Shown: piece after piece, positions 54,861 to 64,000 of the stretch
How positions within the stretch are numbered: position 1 is the first letter of the stretch
Layout: each line of letters begins with the position of its first letter
NCBI GenBank assembly: GCA_947396885.1
Contig: OX377202.1
Span: 28,697,407 to 28,761,406 of the forward strand
DNA length: 64,000 nucleotides
Direction: 5' to 3'
Source: Heligmosomoides polygyrus polygyrus
Taxonomy: Eukaryota; Nematoda; Chromadorea; Rhabditida; Heligmosomidae
Translations under genes and position numbers: made by a program
The notes under the pieces: generated by a model
What the model saw: the letters and a program-made list of their open reading frames with translations, nothing else
The model's database searches: none
What the model was told of the DNA's origin: nothing

Positions 54861-55392
54861 GACCGAAGTCTTGTTGATGGAGTCGGAACTTTTAACTAGT
54901 TCCACAAAATATCTATCGTTACATAACTACAGCTTCACACAAAACAGGCTTAACATAAGTGACTCACAGAAGTGAACATTTCAGCTAATCTGTAGTTTGA
55001 AGCATATGTTATATGTAAACATGTTCTATAACACACTATAATACCCCTAAGTGGATTACCTATATGATAAACATGGACTTTACAAATGTGCAAATCAAAT
55101 GTGCAATCCACTGGATCCAAACCCCCGACCCCTCGCTCACGAGCCCGAGCACTTCACTACTACGCCACCTGTGCGCTGAGTCGCAATACGAGCCCTCATC
55201 CCGCGCGCGCCCGTCAGCTGTGGAGCACGTGAATCGACAGGGCCAACAGGCGACTTCCGTCGCCCCTAACTCTGCGCAGAGTTGTATTGGGGTCGAGATA
55301 CCTGCAGTTTGTTACTTCCCAGGGAGGGGCGGTTCTGCCCATATACAACACTTGAGCCGTTCCGACCTACCGTTGAGATAGTATCCTGGTTA

Positions 55393-56430
55393 GACTTTTA
55401 TCATCGTACTTCGGACTACTTTCCTAAATTGCAAAGAAAGCGTAGTATCACTGCGTTTTGCGCCGAGGCGCGAAGCCACCTAGCTGATGAGCGTTCGATC
55501 TCCAACATTTGGAATATGCATCATATGCGGATAGTTCTTTATTTGGGCAAAAGTGCTACCTTTGAAATTTTCAAGAGGGCATTTTTAAACCGAAGTATTA
55601 TAACAGAGAGGAGCTGGGAATGAAGAGAAGAGGAATCAATAACTTCTCACGAAGTGTCCGTTTACAAATAGGTCTTCCACACAAAACCGCTATTTCCTTT
55701 CACAACCATACTGACTGAGACCACCATAAGGAGATAATACTGAAATTTCATCCTTCTTCCTCAAATATGGTAGCGCTCCAGCAATACTCGAAATAATTCA
55801 TTACTACAACTGAAGGATGATGGAGGTGAACTCGTCATCAAGAACCAGGATTGCTTTTGTGTTTGTATGATCTCTCTTCCTAGCATGGCTTTTGCAATCT
55901 TTTGCTTGGAACAATATAATTTCAACTCTAGTGTAGTTGCTCCATATTTAGAAAATGTAGGACAAAGAAACGCGTCTACTTAGCTCAAGAATCTGTCCTA
56001 CGAGCCTAATTTTAATGCTGAAATGAATGTCTAAGGAAAGTAAAAAAATCCAAATCTGGCATTCGTGGGTGGAACGCCTGGGCAATTAGCGCGACGTATC
56101 CTGTGGCGAATTTCCCTCTGGTGAAGATGAAAGTGGTGGAATGACTGTATTACGTAAGTCAGCGGTAATTTGCAGTAAGTAATTTTTCAAAACCTGCTAT
56201 TTATTTTTTACATCTTTGAAGACACCAAGGAACGGTAACTCCATCGGTCTTTTCTTTTTTGAAACAGACTATTTTGTTGAGTAGCGTTCTACCAAAATTG
56301 CAATCAACGACGACATCAGGAAATCCCCCATAACTAGGTTACACTTGGAGAACGGAAAAATACATTTAGATTTCTGAATTCACGATCAGCGAATCCAACG
56401 TCGTGCTTTGTTTTCCGTAATTTCCGTACC
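55393..56430. other. No supported gene
   Basis: A frame running to 55623 includes NIWNMHHMRIVLYLGKSATF and ends in a stop. It is protein-like in places but unrecognised, and it begins inside the inverted-repeat element. The rest shows nothing. Confidence 0.35.
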
Positions 56431-56726
56431 TAAGGGCGCGTGTAGCGCAGTTGGAGGAGGCGCCGACTGTCGCGTGCACCCGATACCAGGATCTTGGATC
56501 GGATTTCCCGCCCAGGCCAACCAAACCTTCCATCTCTCCGGAGTCGATGAATTGACCAGTCTTGTCTGGGAAGGATAGAGCACTGACTTGTTCATTGGCT
56601 GGCCACCGCAGCAAGTCATTGTATGGCCAAATACGCATTCAAATCGCCTCCGCGATATCCCGTAGAAGCAGAACGCATGGTGCATCTCAAAAAGCTTTGA
56701 ATAACGCCGTCCTTTATCCTTTTACT
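56431..56726 (+). repeat. tRNA-derived SINE-like element
   Basis: A box tgtagcgcagttgg (56441-56454), B-box region near 56489-56509, then the family body and tail (CCTTTATCCTTTTAC, 56711-56725). This is the clearest full-length copy outside the duplication. Confidence 0.75.
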
Positions 56727-57030
56727 TTCCGTACCTAAAGATTCTGACACTGCGAGCTTCTTAAGCGTCGCCGGCGCAAAGGCGAACATTAGCAATCAGC
56801 GGTATGCTTTATTGGCTCAGATTTCAATGGTCTCTGGCTTCCATGAGTCCCTTCATCACCCGTTATTTTATTCAACTGTTTATCACAGACTTTTACTATT
56901 TGGTGGTTCGATTAATTCGGCATTTCCTCTGCTCCAGACCTGATGTATGAAGAAATCCACTAAGAAAAGAAGAAATGCAATCCACTTAACTATTAATCTA
57001 TTCCAACATATTTGCTGATGTTCATTTCAG
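56727..57030. other. No gene seen; possible intron
   Basis: It ends in TTCATTTCAG (57021-57030), a nematode-like 3' splice site in front of the open stretch described next. Confidence 0.3.
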
Positions 57031-57174
57031 TCAACACAGGAGGAAATTGAATGTGAGTCAACACAGGAGGAAATTGAATGGGAGTTGAATGTGCAGCAAA
57101 GGGCTGCACAATTCTTCATTGAACATTACGGAGATGGCACAGGCACTTTGACTCGTCACTTTCGCACGCTATAG
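57031..57174 (+). CDS. Possible terminal exon, 47 residues
   Basis: Directly after TTTCAG the frame reads STQEEIECESTQEEIEWE, then LNVQQRAAQFFIEHYGDG and TGTLTRHFRTL before TAG (57172-57174). A 27-bp perfect or near-perfect tandem duplication (57029-57082) repeats STQEEIE in frame. The good acceptor site, balanced composition and in-frame duplication make a real exon plausible. There is no methionine start, so it would be an internal-to-last exon. Family not recognised and upstream exons not found. Confidence 0.35.
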   Translation, partial: STQEEIECESTQEEIEWELNVQQRAAQFFIEHYGDGTGTLTRHFRTL

Positions 57175-58316
57175 CTGGACACTGGTCACACATATAAGGC
57201 GTTAATGATTTCATAGTGCCATCTCAAATGATGCCTTCTTAGAGTTTTGGAAACTTGTGAATCTCTGTGATCGTTCAAATAAGTGGGCATCGTACGTCAA
57301 CCTCCAGAACACCTGTCTGAGAGGCTAAGCTAACTAAGTTTGTGAGCCAGTGACAGAAGAAACGACTAAACCAAGAAGCTGTTGCGGAGGTACGACAATT
57401 GTCCATGTGGGTCAACTATACCAGTTGCGCTGTGATGCTATGAGCAGATTAGGGAAGTGATGTTCCAGAGTTAAGCGACTCAAGTACTTCGTCAGCGATT
57501 TTCCCCGTCGAATGTCAGACATGTCAAGCTGGATGACCACGTATGCGTCAAAAACTGCGTCAACGACGCAACATAGCTCGTTGAGCTGGTATATTTTGGT
57601 CTCGAAATCTTCTTTAGACACGATCAGTTCAGGGCTGCTTCAGAAAACATAGTCCATCGTTCATAAGCCGAGCTTAATGTCGAGACTGTCTTCTGATGCT
57701 ATCAGTAGCTAATACTGTTTATGCATATGTTCTACCATTCTGTTTTCGTCAATCGGCTAAGAGTAATTCGCTTTGGACGTCTCCTTCGAATGGGCGTGTT
57801 TAGCAGATGTCGTCCTATAAAGGCAGCTCTTTCATCTGTGAAGCACTACAGTCGGAGTTTGCTCCCCCGAGGCTTATCGCTGCCTTTGACCACATTCTCT
57901 GGTCTAAATAGCGCTATGTTCCACATCAGCATCGACGGCGATTTCGATGGACTTCACTACCAGATTCGTCCTATTCGACGACGTCAGCTCAAGATCTCCC
58001 ATCGATGACAAGGAGATGGCGTTGCAGTGGACCTGGACCACCTGTTGCGAGCACCTGCCACACTGTACATACGGACTACATTTCAAGCAGAATGCGTACA
58101 TTGTTTGCTGTTAACCGCTATTGATCACGGGATATTGTAATTGTGGGTAGAACGAATTCGAACGTCATCGAATGGTTTCGCGCTGTTTTCCTTAAATTGT
58201 AATAAACCTGTTAAACAAGATGTGTTTTTAAATTTCTTCATATTTGGTTAGTATTAGTATTTGGTTAGTATTTATTTCCTCAACGGAAATTACTAGGCTT
58301 TCTAGAACGCAACCGC
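57175..58316. other. Unrecognised coding-like frames, minus strand
   Basis: Minus frames at 57412-57621 (KIYQLNELCCVVDAVFDAYV) and 57904-58101 (FCLKCSPYVQCGRCSQQ, then NRTNLVVKSIEIAVDADVEH) look protein-like. They are separated by stops and frame changes. The cysteine spacing suggests a zinc-binding knuckle, but I cannot assign a family. A decayed retroelement or gene is possible. Confidence 0.3.
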
Positions 58317-60206
58317 TTAAGACTCAACTTTTAGAGTGTAATGAAGTTCAAATGCTTGATCAGGGTGCACACCAGCCATCTCTAAGTCCAAGCGCAACGT
58401 ATCTAGCCAAGGTTGCTTCGGGCGTCCTCTGGGCCGCTTTCCAGGGACCACAAGATTCAGGACAATCTTACACACGGTGTCGTCGTTAGCGTGAAGGACG
58501 TGGCCGTACCATCGAAGACGAGCTTCGCGCAGCTTCTCGGATATCGGGGCGACACCGAACCTCTGTCGTATGGTGTCGCTACGAACGCGGTCCAAACGCG
58601 TAACTCCAGCCGTCCACCGTAGCATCTTCGTCTTCATTACACTGAGGCGGCTTTCAACTTCCTTCGTCACGGGCCAGCACTCAGCACCGTACGTCGCTAC
58701 TGGGCGGACTACTGTTCTATAAACCTTCGATTTGAGGTGCTCAGGTATTGTCCCGTCGCAAAGCACCCCAGTCAGCGAGCGCCATTTGGACCAGGCTGCA
58801 CTCACACGCGCATTCACCTCCATCTTTAAGCTGCCATCGGACGTGACTATTGACCCAAGATACTTGAAAGATGTCACTCGTGAGAGCTTAGTAGCATCGA
58901 TCCTAATAGATCCGTTCTCATTCACATCCGACGTCAAGTATTCCGTCTTTTTGACGTTTAGCGTGAGACCGAACAATGCCAAACGATCGCACCACGCCTG
59001 TGCCTGTCGCTCGAGTTCGGTTTTGTCTTCACATGCAAGCATGACGTCGTCAGCATACAGCAGCGTCCAAGGCGCCGCCATTTGGAGATCTCGTGAGATT
59101 GCATCCATCACGACCACGAAGAGCAGTGGGGATAGCGCAGATCCCTGATGCACCCCTACAGAGATGGGAAACTCCATCGAGGTGCCCGCTGGCGCTCGCA
59201 CTCGACTCCTTGGGCAAGAGTATAGAATGCGCACCCACTCAATAAGCTCTTCAGGGATACCATGTTGTCGCAACGCGTACCATATAACATCTCGCGGAAC
59301 GCGGTCGAAGGCCTTCTCCAAGCCCAGGAAGGCAAAATGCACCGGTTTCTGTTTCTCGCGGTGCTTCTCTAGCAGAAGACGAACGGCGTGAATGGCATCA
59401 ACGGTGCCACAGCCAGATACGAAACCACACTGATTCGTGGAAAGCTGTACGACATCCCGGATACGTCCGTCGACAATTCGCTCAAAGATTTTCATGGTGT
59501 GCGAAAGAAGACGAATTGGACGGTAACTGGCGCAGTCTGCAGGACTGTCCTTATTCTTCCAAATCGGGATGGTCGTGCTTTGCTGCCAACCCTCAGGCAC
59601 TTTCTTCTCAGCAACAACCTGATTGAAGAACGCAGTCAGCCAGTCAACAGGGCACCAGCCCTTCGACTTCCACAGGTCAGCTGGCAGGTCATCGGGACCA
59701 GTGGCTTTGCCTGACTTCATTCTCCTCAGGGCTGCTTCAGTTTCGCTCACTGCGATCTTCTGAACGGGACCGTATACAGGTGATGCAAAAGGAACAGCAG
59801 GATGTTCAAATTCTACATTCGAGATTTCCTCGAAGTAGTCGTGCCATCGCTTCACAGCCCTCTTACGTTCCATCAGAAGATGACCGCTCTCGTCGTTAAT
59901 GCCAAAGAACTTCTCAATGTCCTCTGCTTGGCGACAGCGAGCTTTGGCGAGTCGGTAAATATAACGCTCACCATCGCGCGTTTCCAATTTTTTGCTGACA
60001 TCAGCGTAGTATGCGGCTTTAGCAGCGGCCACTGCCTTCTTTGCCGCGTTCTTTGCTTCTCGATAGTTCCGCCAATTATGGACTGTTTTATCACCGATAA
60101 ACACGTGATAGAGCCGTTTCTTTTCTCGGACTTTCTCTCTGACATCATCATTCCACAGCCATGCCTGCTTGTCGACCCAGCGTCGTCCAGGCTTCGTTGT
60201 GCCGAG
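58317..60206 (-). pseudogene. RTE reverse transcriptase, catalytic Asp lost
   Basis: Open from just after the last stop (60207-60209); the ATG at 60104 is internal to the original frame. Landmarks counted from that ATG: SGKATGPDDLPADLW (about 131-145); YRPIRLLSHTMKIFERI (194-210); NQCGFVSGCGTVDAIHAVRL (224-243); FAFLGLEKAFDRVP (257-270), where Gly261 (codon 59322-59324, GGC) replaces the motif A catalytic Asp; GVHQGSALSPLLF (317-329); the YADD box intact at 350-353; and a C-terminal REARLRWYGHVLHANDD segment with RPRGRPKQPW. The single Asp-to-Gly change (GAC to GGC) should abolish polymerase activity. Confidence 0.88.
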
Positions 60207-60284
60207 TTAAAGGCGTGCAGCCCGAGTTATCGCATCGGTAGCGTCCTTCTAGGTTTCGTCGACAGTTGGTACCGTCGGCAACTA
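60207..60284 (-). other. Three clustered in-frame stops in the RTE linker
   Basis: TAG at 60282-60284, TAG at 60249-60251 and TAA at 60207-60209. The frame between and around them reads LPTVPTVDET, KDATDAITRAARL and LGTTKPGRRWVDKQAWLWND, all normal family sequence. So this is one frame interrupted by point changes rather than two genes. Confidence 0.88.
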
Positions 60285-61382
60285 AATGCGAGAATTAACT
60301 GCCGCTTCCTTCTCTTTCAGTCGCCACCATTTGATTCTAGCCGACCCACATCGCTCGACATGTTTACACCTCGAAGGTGTGATCTTCAGCGAGCAGATCA
60401 GTGGACGGTGTTGCGTGGCAACCGTCTCATACGGCACGGTCTTCGCGTCTGTGACAAGGCCTTGGTCGCGACGCCTAACAAGGACATAGTCAATTTGCGT
60501 TTTAGCATTTCCGCTATAAAACGAGATGAGGTGGGAGTCACGCTTTCGAAATTTGGTGTTCACGATGGTGAGGTCATGTGAGTCTGCATACTCAAGTATA
60601 CACTCACCATCGGCGTTGCGCGACCCATACCCAAAACCACCATGACAGTTGTAGCTGTCTTTCGTTGCTCCGACCTGACCATTAAGGTCACCTGCCACAA
60701 CAACCATATCTTGTGACGGTACTTCCGCTGTCTTCTCATCAAGCAGGGACCAGAACTCGTCCTTGGTTTGCTCGGAACAGCCTGTCTGCGGAGCATACGC
60801 AGAAAAGAAATGGCATCGTCGCTCTTCTACGGCGACAACAATCTTCATCAAGCGGTCATCGAAACGTTCTACGCTTGCAATCGCGTCACGGAAACGCTCG
60901 GAGACGATCACACCGACACCACTGGTGGTTCTGGGACTTCCACGTAGAACGGCCTTGAAGCCACGTTCTATGTCCCTTGACTTGCTGCAGGACCACCTCG
61001 TCTCCTGCACCGCACAGAAATCAACTCTTCTACGCTCCAGTGCTTCAACCAACTCGCACGAGAGGCCCGTCAACGTACCCACATTCAACGTAGCTACGCG
61101 GGTCTTGCCTACGTTACGGGACTTTCGGACTAGCTCAGTTGCCCCCCGATGCCGTCCTCGCATCAGGGACCCTCGCACACTTTTCACACTCGCCGGGCTT
61201 TGCGAGTGCGCGTCGACTCCCGCGGACGCCGTAGCATTATCTCGAGAAGTCTGAAACGCCATCAACCATACGATGTGACACAAAATGTTCGTAGGCCGGC
61301 CTGTCACTAGGGCCTGTCGCCTGCATTCGAATGTCCGTGTTTGGCTCGGCTTGCAAAAGCAAGCAGTTTCCAGTGGCACCAC
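60282..61382 (-). pseudogene. RTE AP-type endonuclease
   Basis: 366 open codons. After a variable N-terminus come TRVATLNVGTLTG (94-106), FCAVQETRW (122-130, metal-binding Glu), FFSAYAPQTG (192-201), VVVAGDLNGQVG (227-238), QIDYVLVRRRD (296-306) and VATQHRPLICSL (321-332, catalytic His). All catalytic motifs are present, so this domain could fold. It would be released alone because the first stop follows at residue 367. Proteins of this kind are often mislabelled as host craniofacial development protein 2. The ATG at 61382 is the first in frame; the true start is uncertain. Confidence 0.86.
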
Positions 61383-61430
61383 GTGGAGGAACGGGCATCG
61401 CCACCCTGAACATACATGATCATGCGATTA

Positions 61431-63784
61431 GGCTACTATAAAGTTCACTGGCATAAAATCCAAGACATCAGAATTTGGTGCAAAAGATTTTCTACGTTAA
61501 TCCAATCAGCTTCTAAGGAGCTGATATCATAAGATGCTGTCTATCATAATGTAACAGCCAAATTATCAGAGCACCATGAGCGCTATTACCTGTGAAACAA
61601 TAACCAGAAAATGTTTAGAGCAAATCGTTTTGAAAAACTAGTTTTAGAGTCTGAGAGTCACCTACTTTACCAAAAAATACCAAAATTTTTGGGAATTTTC
61701 TCCTTATTTCGCCCACTTTCCTTAAATAAGAGAAGATGGTTCTTGTTTCACTTATTCTTCGTATTCTACCGCCACACAGCTCAATTGCGTTGGTAATCGT
61801 AAAGCTTTTTCTTTCATTCGAACAGGAATTTGCGTTCCAATATCAAACGACCTCTTATGCTCCACTTTTCCCCTACTCCTTCGCTAAGCCATCTTAACCT
61901 GGCCCTTATTACTTCTCTTGATTGACCTCATATCTGCCACTTTTCACAGCTAAAATGAAGGCTATAGTTAAAAAACGATAAATAAATGGAAAGCTGAAAT
62001 TCTGTTTTCACTTTCACTTTCCTTCACTCTTTAGCGTCAGTTTTGAGGAAGTGAATGAATCATCATTTTTGAATTTAAAAGTAGCAAATTCTATGCTAAA
62101 AATTAAGGGGATTCAAAGCATTTCAAAATCGTATTCGATATTATAGTGGAGCTAAGCCTGCGCTTCCAAAAATTAGGCTTATGGGGCTAAGAAAGTTCAC
62201 TGTGCGAGGCCAGATGAGGAGTAGCAAAACTCGAAATCATTTTTGGACCAGTCTATATTCCCGCACACCCGCCATGCGTCTTTGTGACATCTCCCCTTCG
62301 TTTTATTGATATCAAAATTTGTAACGTTTTCAACTTTTCTGCTAAAGAGTGAAAACGGAAAAATCGGAATCTGTCAAATTATTTCAGTCAGGGCCTATTA
62401 ACTGCCAACGGACAATATATTCCCGTACGCGGATAAAGCTATACATATAATACTGCTCTCGTCTTTTGGTTTTTGGGTGGAATAGACGGAAAAACCGCCG
62501 TTTCCGCCGCTTTTCCATAACTCCTTACAAAGTGCTTCAATCAGAAAATAATTGCAACCATCCGAATCCGCTCTGGATCATCTATCCAATGATGTAGGTA
62601 GCATTCAGAGGTTCCTAAAAAGGTTGATTTGGTGACCTATATAGTCTCGACGGCGGCGGCCTCCCTTCGCCGCTCGAGATAATTGCCCACAGCGAATATC
62701 TACCTAGCTGGTCGGAATAAGCACTTTTATGTAGGTTTCTCGTCCTCCGCACGTGGTACGCTTTACATGGCGCACTTTTTCATAGCCGGCGAAAAATTAC
62801 GATCATCATGATCTACTTCTTCGTAAAATGTCCCTCATCTTGGACACCGGATTTTTGGACATCTTCCGGTTTCATAGGCCCCTTCTCGGTCTCGGCTTCG
62901 TCCATGAAACTAAAAGCTAGCTGTTGAACTGAACTAATGGTAATTCGCAATATGTCTTAGAAAAAGCGACTACAGTAAAGCGGTTCAAATACTAACAGCT
63001 GCCAAAACCATCTACATAGTCAATTGTTGGTGGGAGATAAGATTTTGCCAATTTCAGTGGATGTTGGAAATCTCGCCCTTAAGAAGGCGGACCGCAGAAT
63101 GAGAGGATCACGAGAATGCTTTGTCACCTTCAACCTGTGTTCTCCTTGGCTTGGTGGTGGGGCTGTAACACAAGTATACAAGCAGCCAAACTCCGAGAAA
63201 GCGTAAAATAGCTATAGCACAATATCGGCTATAAAAGTTGTTTTAGAATGGTATGGAAAACTATCAGAACCAGTGATTTTCCTAGTGAATTCTGAGTCGA
63301 ACAATGTTAATTTTTATACTTTTCGCTTACTTTAACCATTTTCTGAATTTCTGTGTTTGCCGCCTGTCTGTGGAGCGGGTCTGAGCCATGATTAGGGCGA
63401 CCGCCGCTCTACAGTGTAGTGACCTCACGTGACCCCCTTGATGTCTAACATCGCCAGTAGACAGGCAGACATCTTACCGCCTCCGAAGGACCATCGTATA
63501 CCGGCTCCTTATTCATCTTCTACAAACAGGAACACGGCATCTCCATATGGTGCCCATATTTTTCTTAAAAGCATTGAGTTATTAGATATCAAAGGAGTCT
63601 CGGACGTTTACCACATTCATGTAGAGTGGCAGTTGCCACGCATTTTACCTCTACCGGATGTCCTAGAAGCAAATTGAATGGTTCTCGTAAACTTCATCGT
63701 GCCTCAATGTTTAGTGCTGTCCACATTCTCCCTTTATTGAGCACGCATGCATTTTTAAACTAACTTTTTTTATTAGTTTCTAGT
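61431..63784. other. No supported gene
   Basis: AT-rich sequence with isolated short frames (61611-61796, 63024-63206, 63429-63677), none recognisable. A GC hairpin (CTCGACGGCG against CGCCGCTCGAG, 62646-62677) stands out at a run of CGG triplets. Confidence 0.4.
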
Positions 63785-63955
63785 ACAAGGCTTGTCTGAG
63801 AAGGATAAAACATTGACATGTTCATTGGCTGGCCACCGTAAGTCATTGTATAGGCCAAATACGCATTCAAATTCTTTCTGCAGTACCCCGTAGAAGTAGA
63901 ATACGTGGGGCGTCACAAAAAGAATTGATTAGCTTCGATCGTTATCCTTTATCCC
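63785..63955 (+). repeat. SINE-like element, 5'-truncated
   Basis: It begins at AAGGCTTGTCTGAGAAGGAT and keeps the GTTCATTGGCTGGCCACCG body and a GTTATCCTTTATCCC tail. The tRNA-like head is missing. Confidence 0.65.
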
Positions 63956-64000
63956 CTGGTTTATTAGTTATGGTTGCATGATAACAGAAAGGAGATGGAT

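Larger units (their letters stand above)
54077..55389. mobile_element. Large inverted-repeat element with tRNA-like arms
   Basis: The left arm starts CCAGGATACTATCTCAACGG and the right arm ends with its reverse complement (to 55389). The arms stay alignable for roughly 400 bases, to about 54460 and 55005. TTA directly flanks both sides (54074-54076 and 55390-55392), a 3-bp duplication as made by PIF/Harbinger-type transposases, though the terminal bases are not typical of that group. Each arm holds a tRNA-like segment. The centre contains three related copies of a GATCACGAATCTGA block. No transposase is encoded. An alternative is two SINEs inserted head to head, but the matched termini and TTA argue for one element. 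Confidence 0.6.
58317..61430 (-). mobile_element. RTE-type LINE with endonuclease and RT in one frame
   Basis: The minus-strand element encodes an AP endonuclease (61382-60282) and a reverse transcriptase (60104-58317) in the same reading frame, about 1020 codons in all. Three stops fall in the 59-codon stretch between them. The 3' end departs from the family: after GVHPDQAF the expected DRAKW-type ending is replaced by ELHYTLKVES, and no short-repeat tail follows. The extreme 3' end therefore appears lost or rearranged. This is one of the longest coding stretches in the window. Confidence 0.87.

Noticed and set aside
57904..58101. BEL/Pao gag or peptidase region
   Set aside because: Cysteine clusters and NLVVKSIEIAVDADVEH are suggestive, but I could not match an order of motifs and no LTRs are seen.
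60282..61382. Host AP endonuclease or craniofacial development protein 2 gene
   Set aside because: It continues in frame, apart from stops, into an RTE reverse transcriptase, so it belongs to the LINE.

Overview
The window looks like gene-poor, repeat-dense chromosomal DNA from a nematode, most likely a strongylid such as a hookworm. That placement is an inference from the style of the RTE, CR1-like, mariner and Penelope-like elements and the AT-rich background; no host gene confirms it. I see no operons, rRNA, confident tRNA gene or intact host gene. Nearly everything recognisable is a mobile element, a relic of one, or a simple or tandem repeat.

Layout. 1-1444 is the 3' end of a CR1-like LINE with a (TAAA)n tail. 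2126-3385 is a mariner with both inverted repeats and TA target duplications but a broken transposase. From about 4373 to the 200-N gap at 32111 runs a long unit, here 'copy A'. It is repeated in the same orientation from 33117 to about 53725 as 'copy B', which holds the second 200-N gap (52622-52821). The ~21 kb of shared sequence is highly similar by eye, with scattered substitutions and indels. A and B may be a true tandem segmental duplication or two divergent haplotypes joined by the scaffolder. Between them lies the 3' part of a Penelope-like element (PLE): an open GIY-YIG endonuclease frame (32313-32837) followed by a hammerhead-ribozyme-like motif (33038-33073).

The A/B comparison dates insertions. 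Copy A alone carries a CR1-like LINE (15162-21554, minus strand), itself interrupted by an RTE (15938-18399) flanked by a 10-bp target-site duplication; copy B keeps the empty site. Copy A alone also carries a 168-bp insertion (11141-11308, 10-bp duplication) containing a hammerhead-like motif. Copy B alone carries a different 262-bp insertion (47321-47582, 12-bp duplication) with perfect 63-bp inverted repeats around another hammerhead-like motif. The three well-formed motifs share a core while their helices change by compensatory substitutions. This points to a family of small, recently mobile, ribozyme-bearing non-autonomous elements related to PLEs, which is the most interesting observation here.

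Shared by A and B: a tRNA-derived SINE-like family (about ten copies in the window), a foldback element with ~500-bp arms, degraded CR1-like fragments, inverted arrays of a 22-bp minisatellite, a CR1-like 3' end, and several unrecognised coding-like stretches. A 42-bp minisatellite and a long (TA)n tract are in A and coincide with the B gap. Right of B are a 1.3-kb inverted-repeat element with tRNA-like arms (54077-55389), a possible host exon (57031-57174), and a long RTE on the minus strand (58317-61382). That RTE keeps endonuclease and reverse transcriptase in one frame, broken by three clustered stops and a lost catalytic aspartate. The last ~2.5 kb hold no gene I can support.
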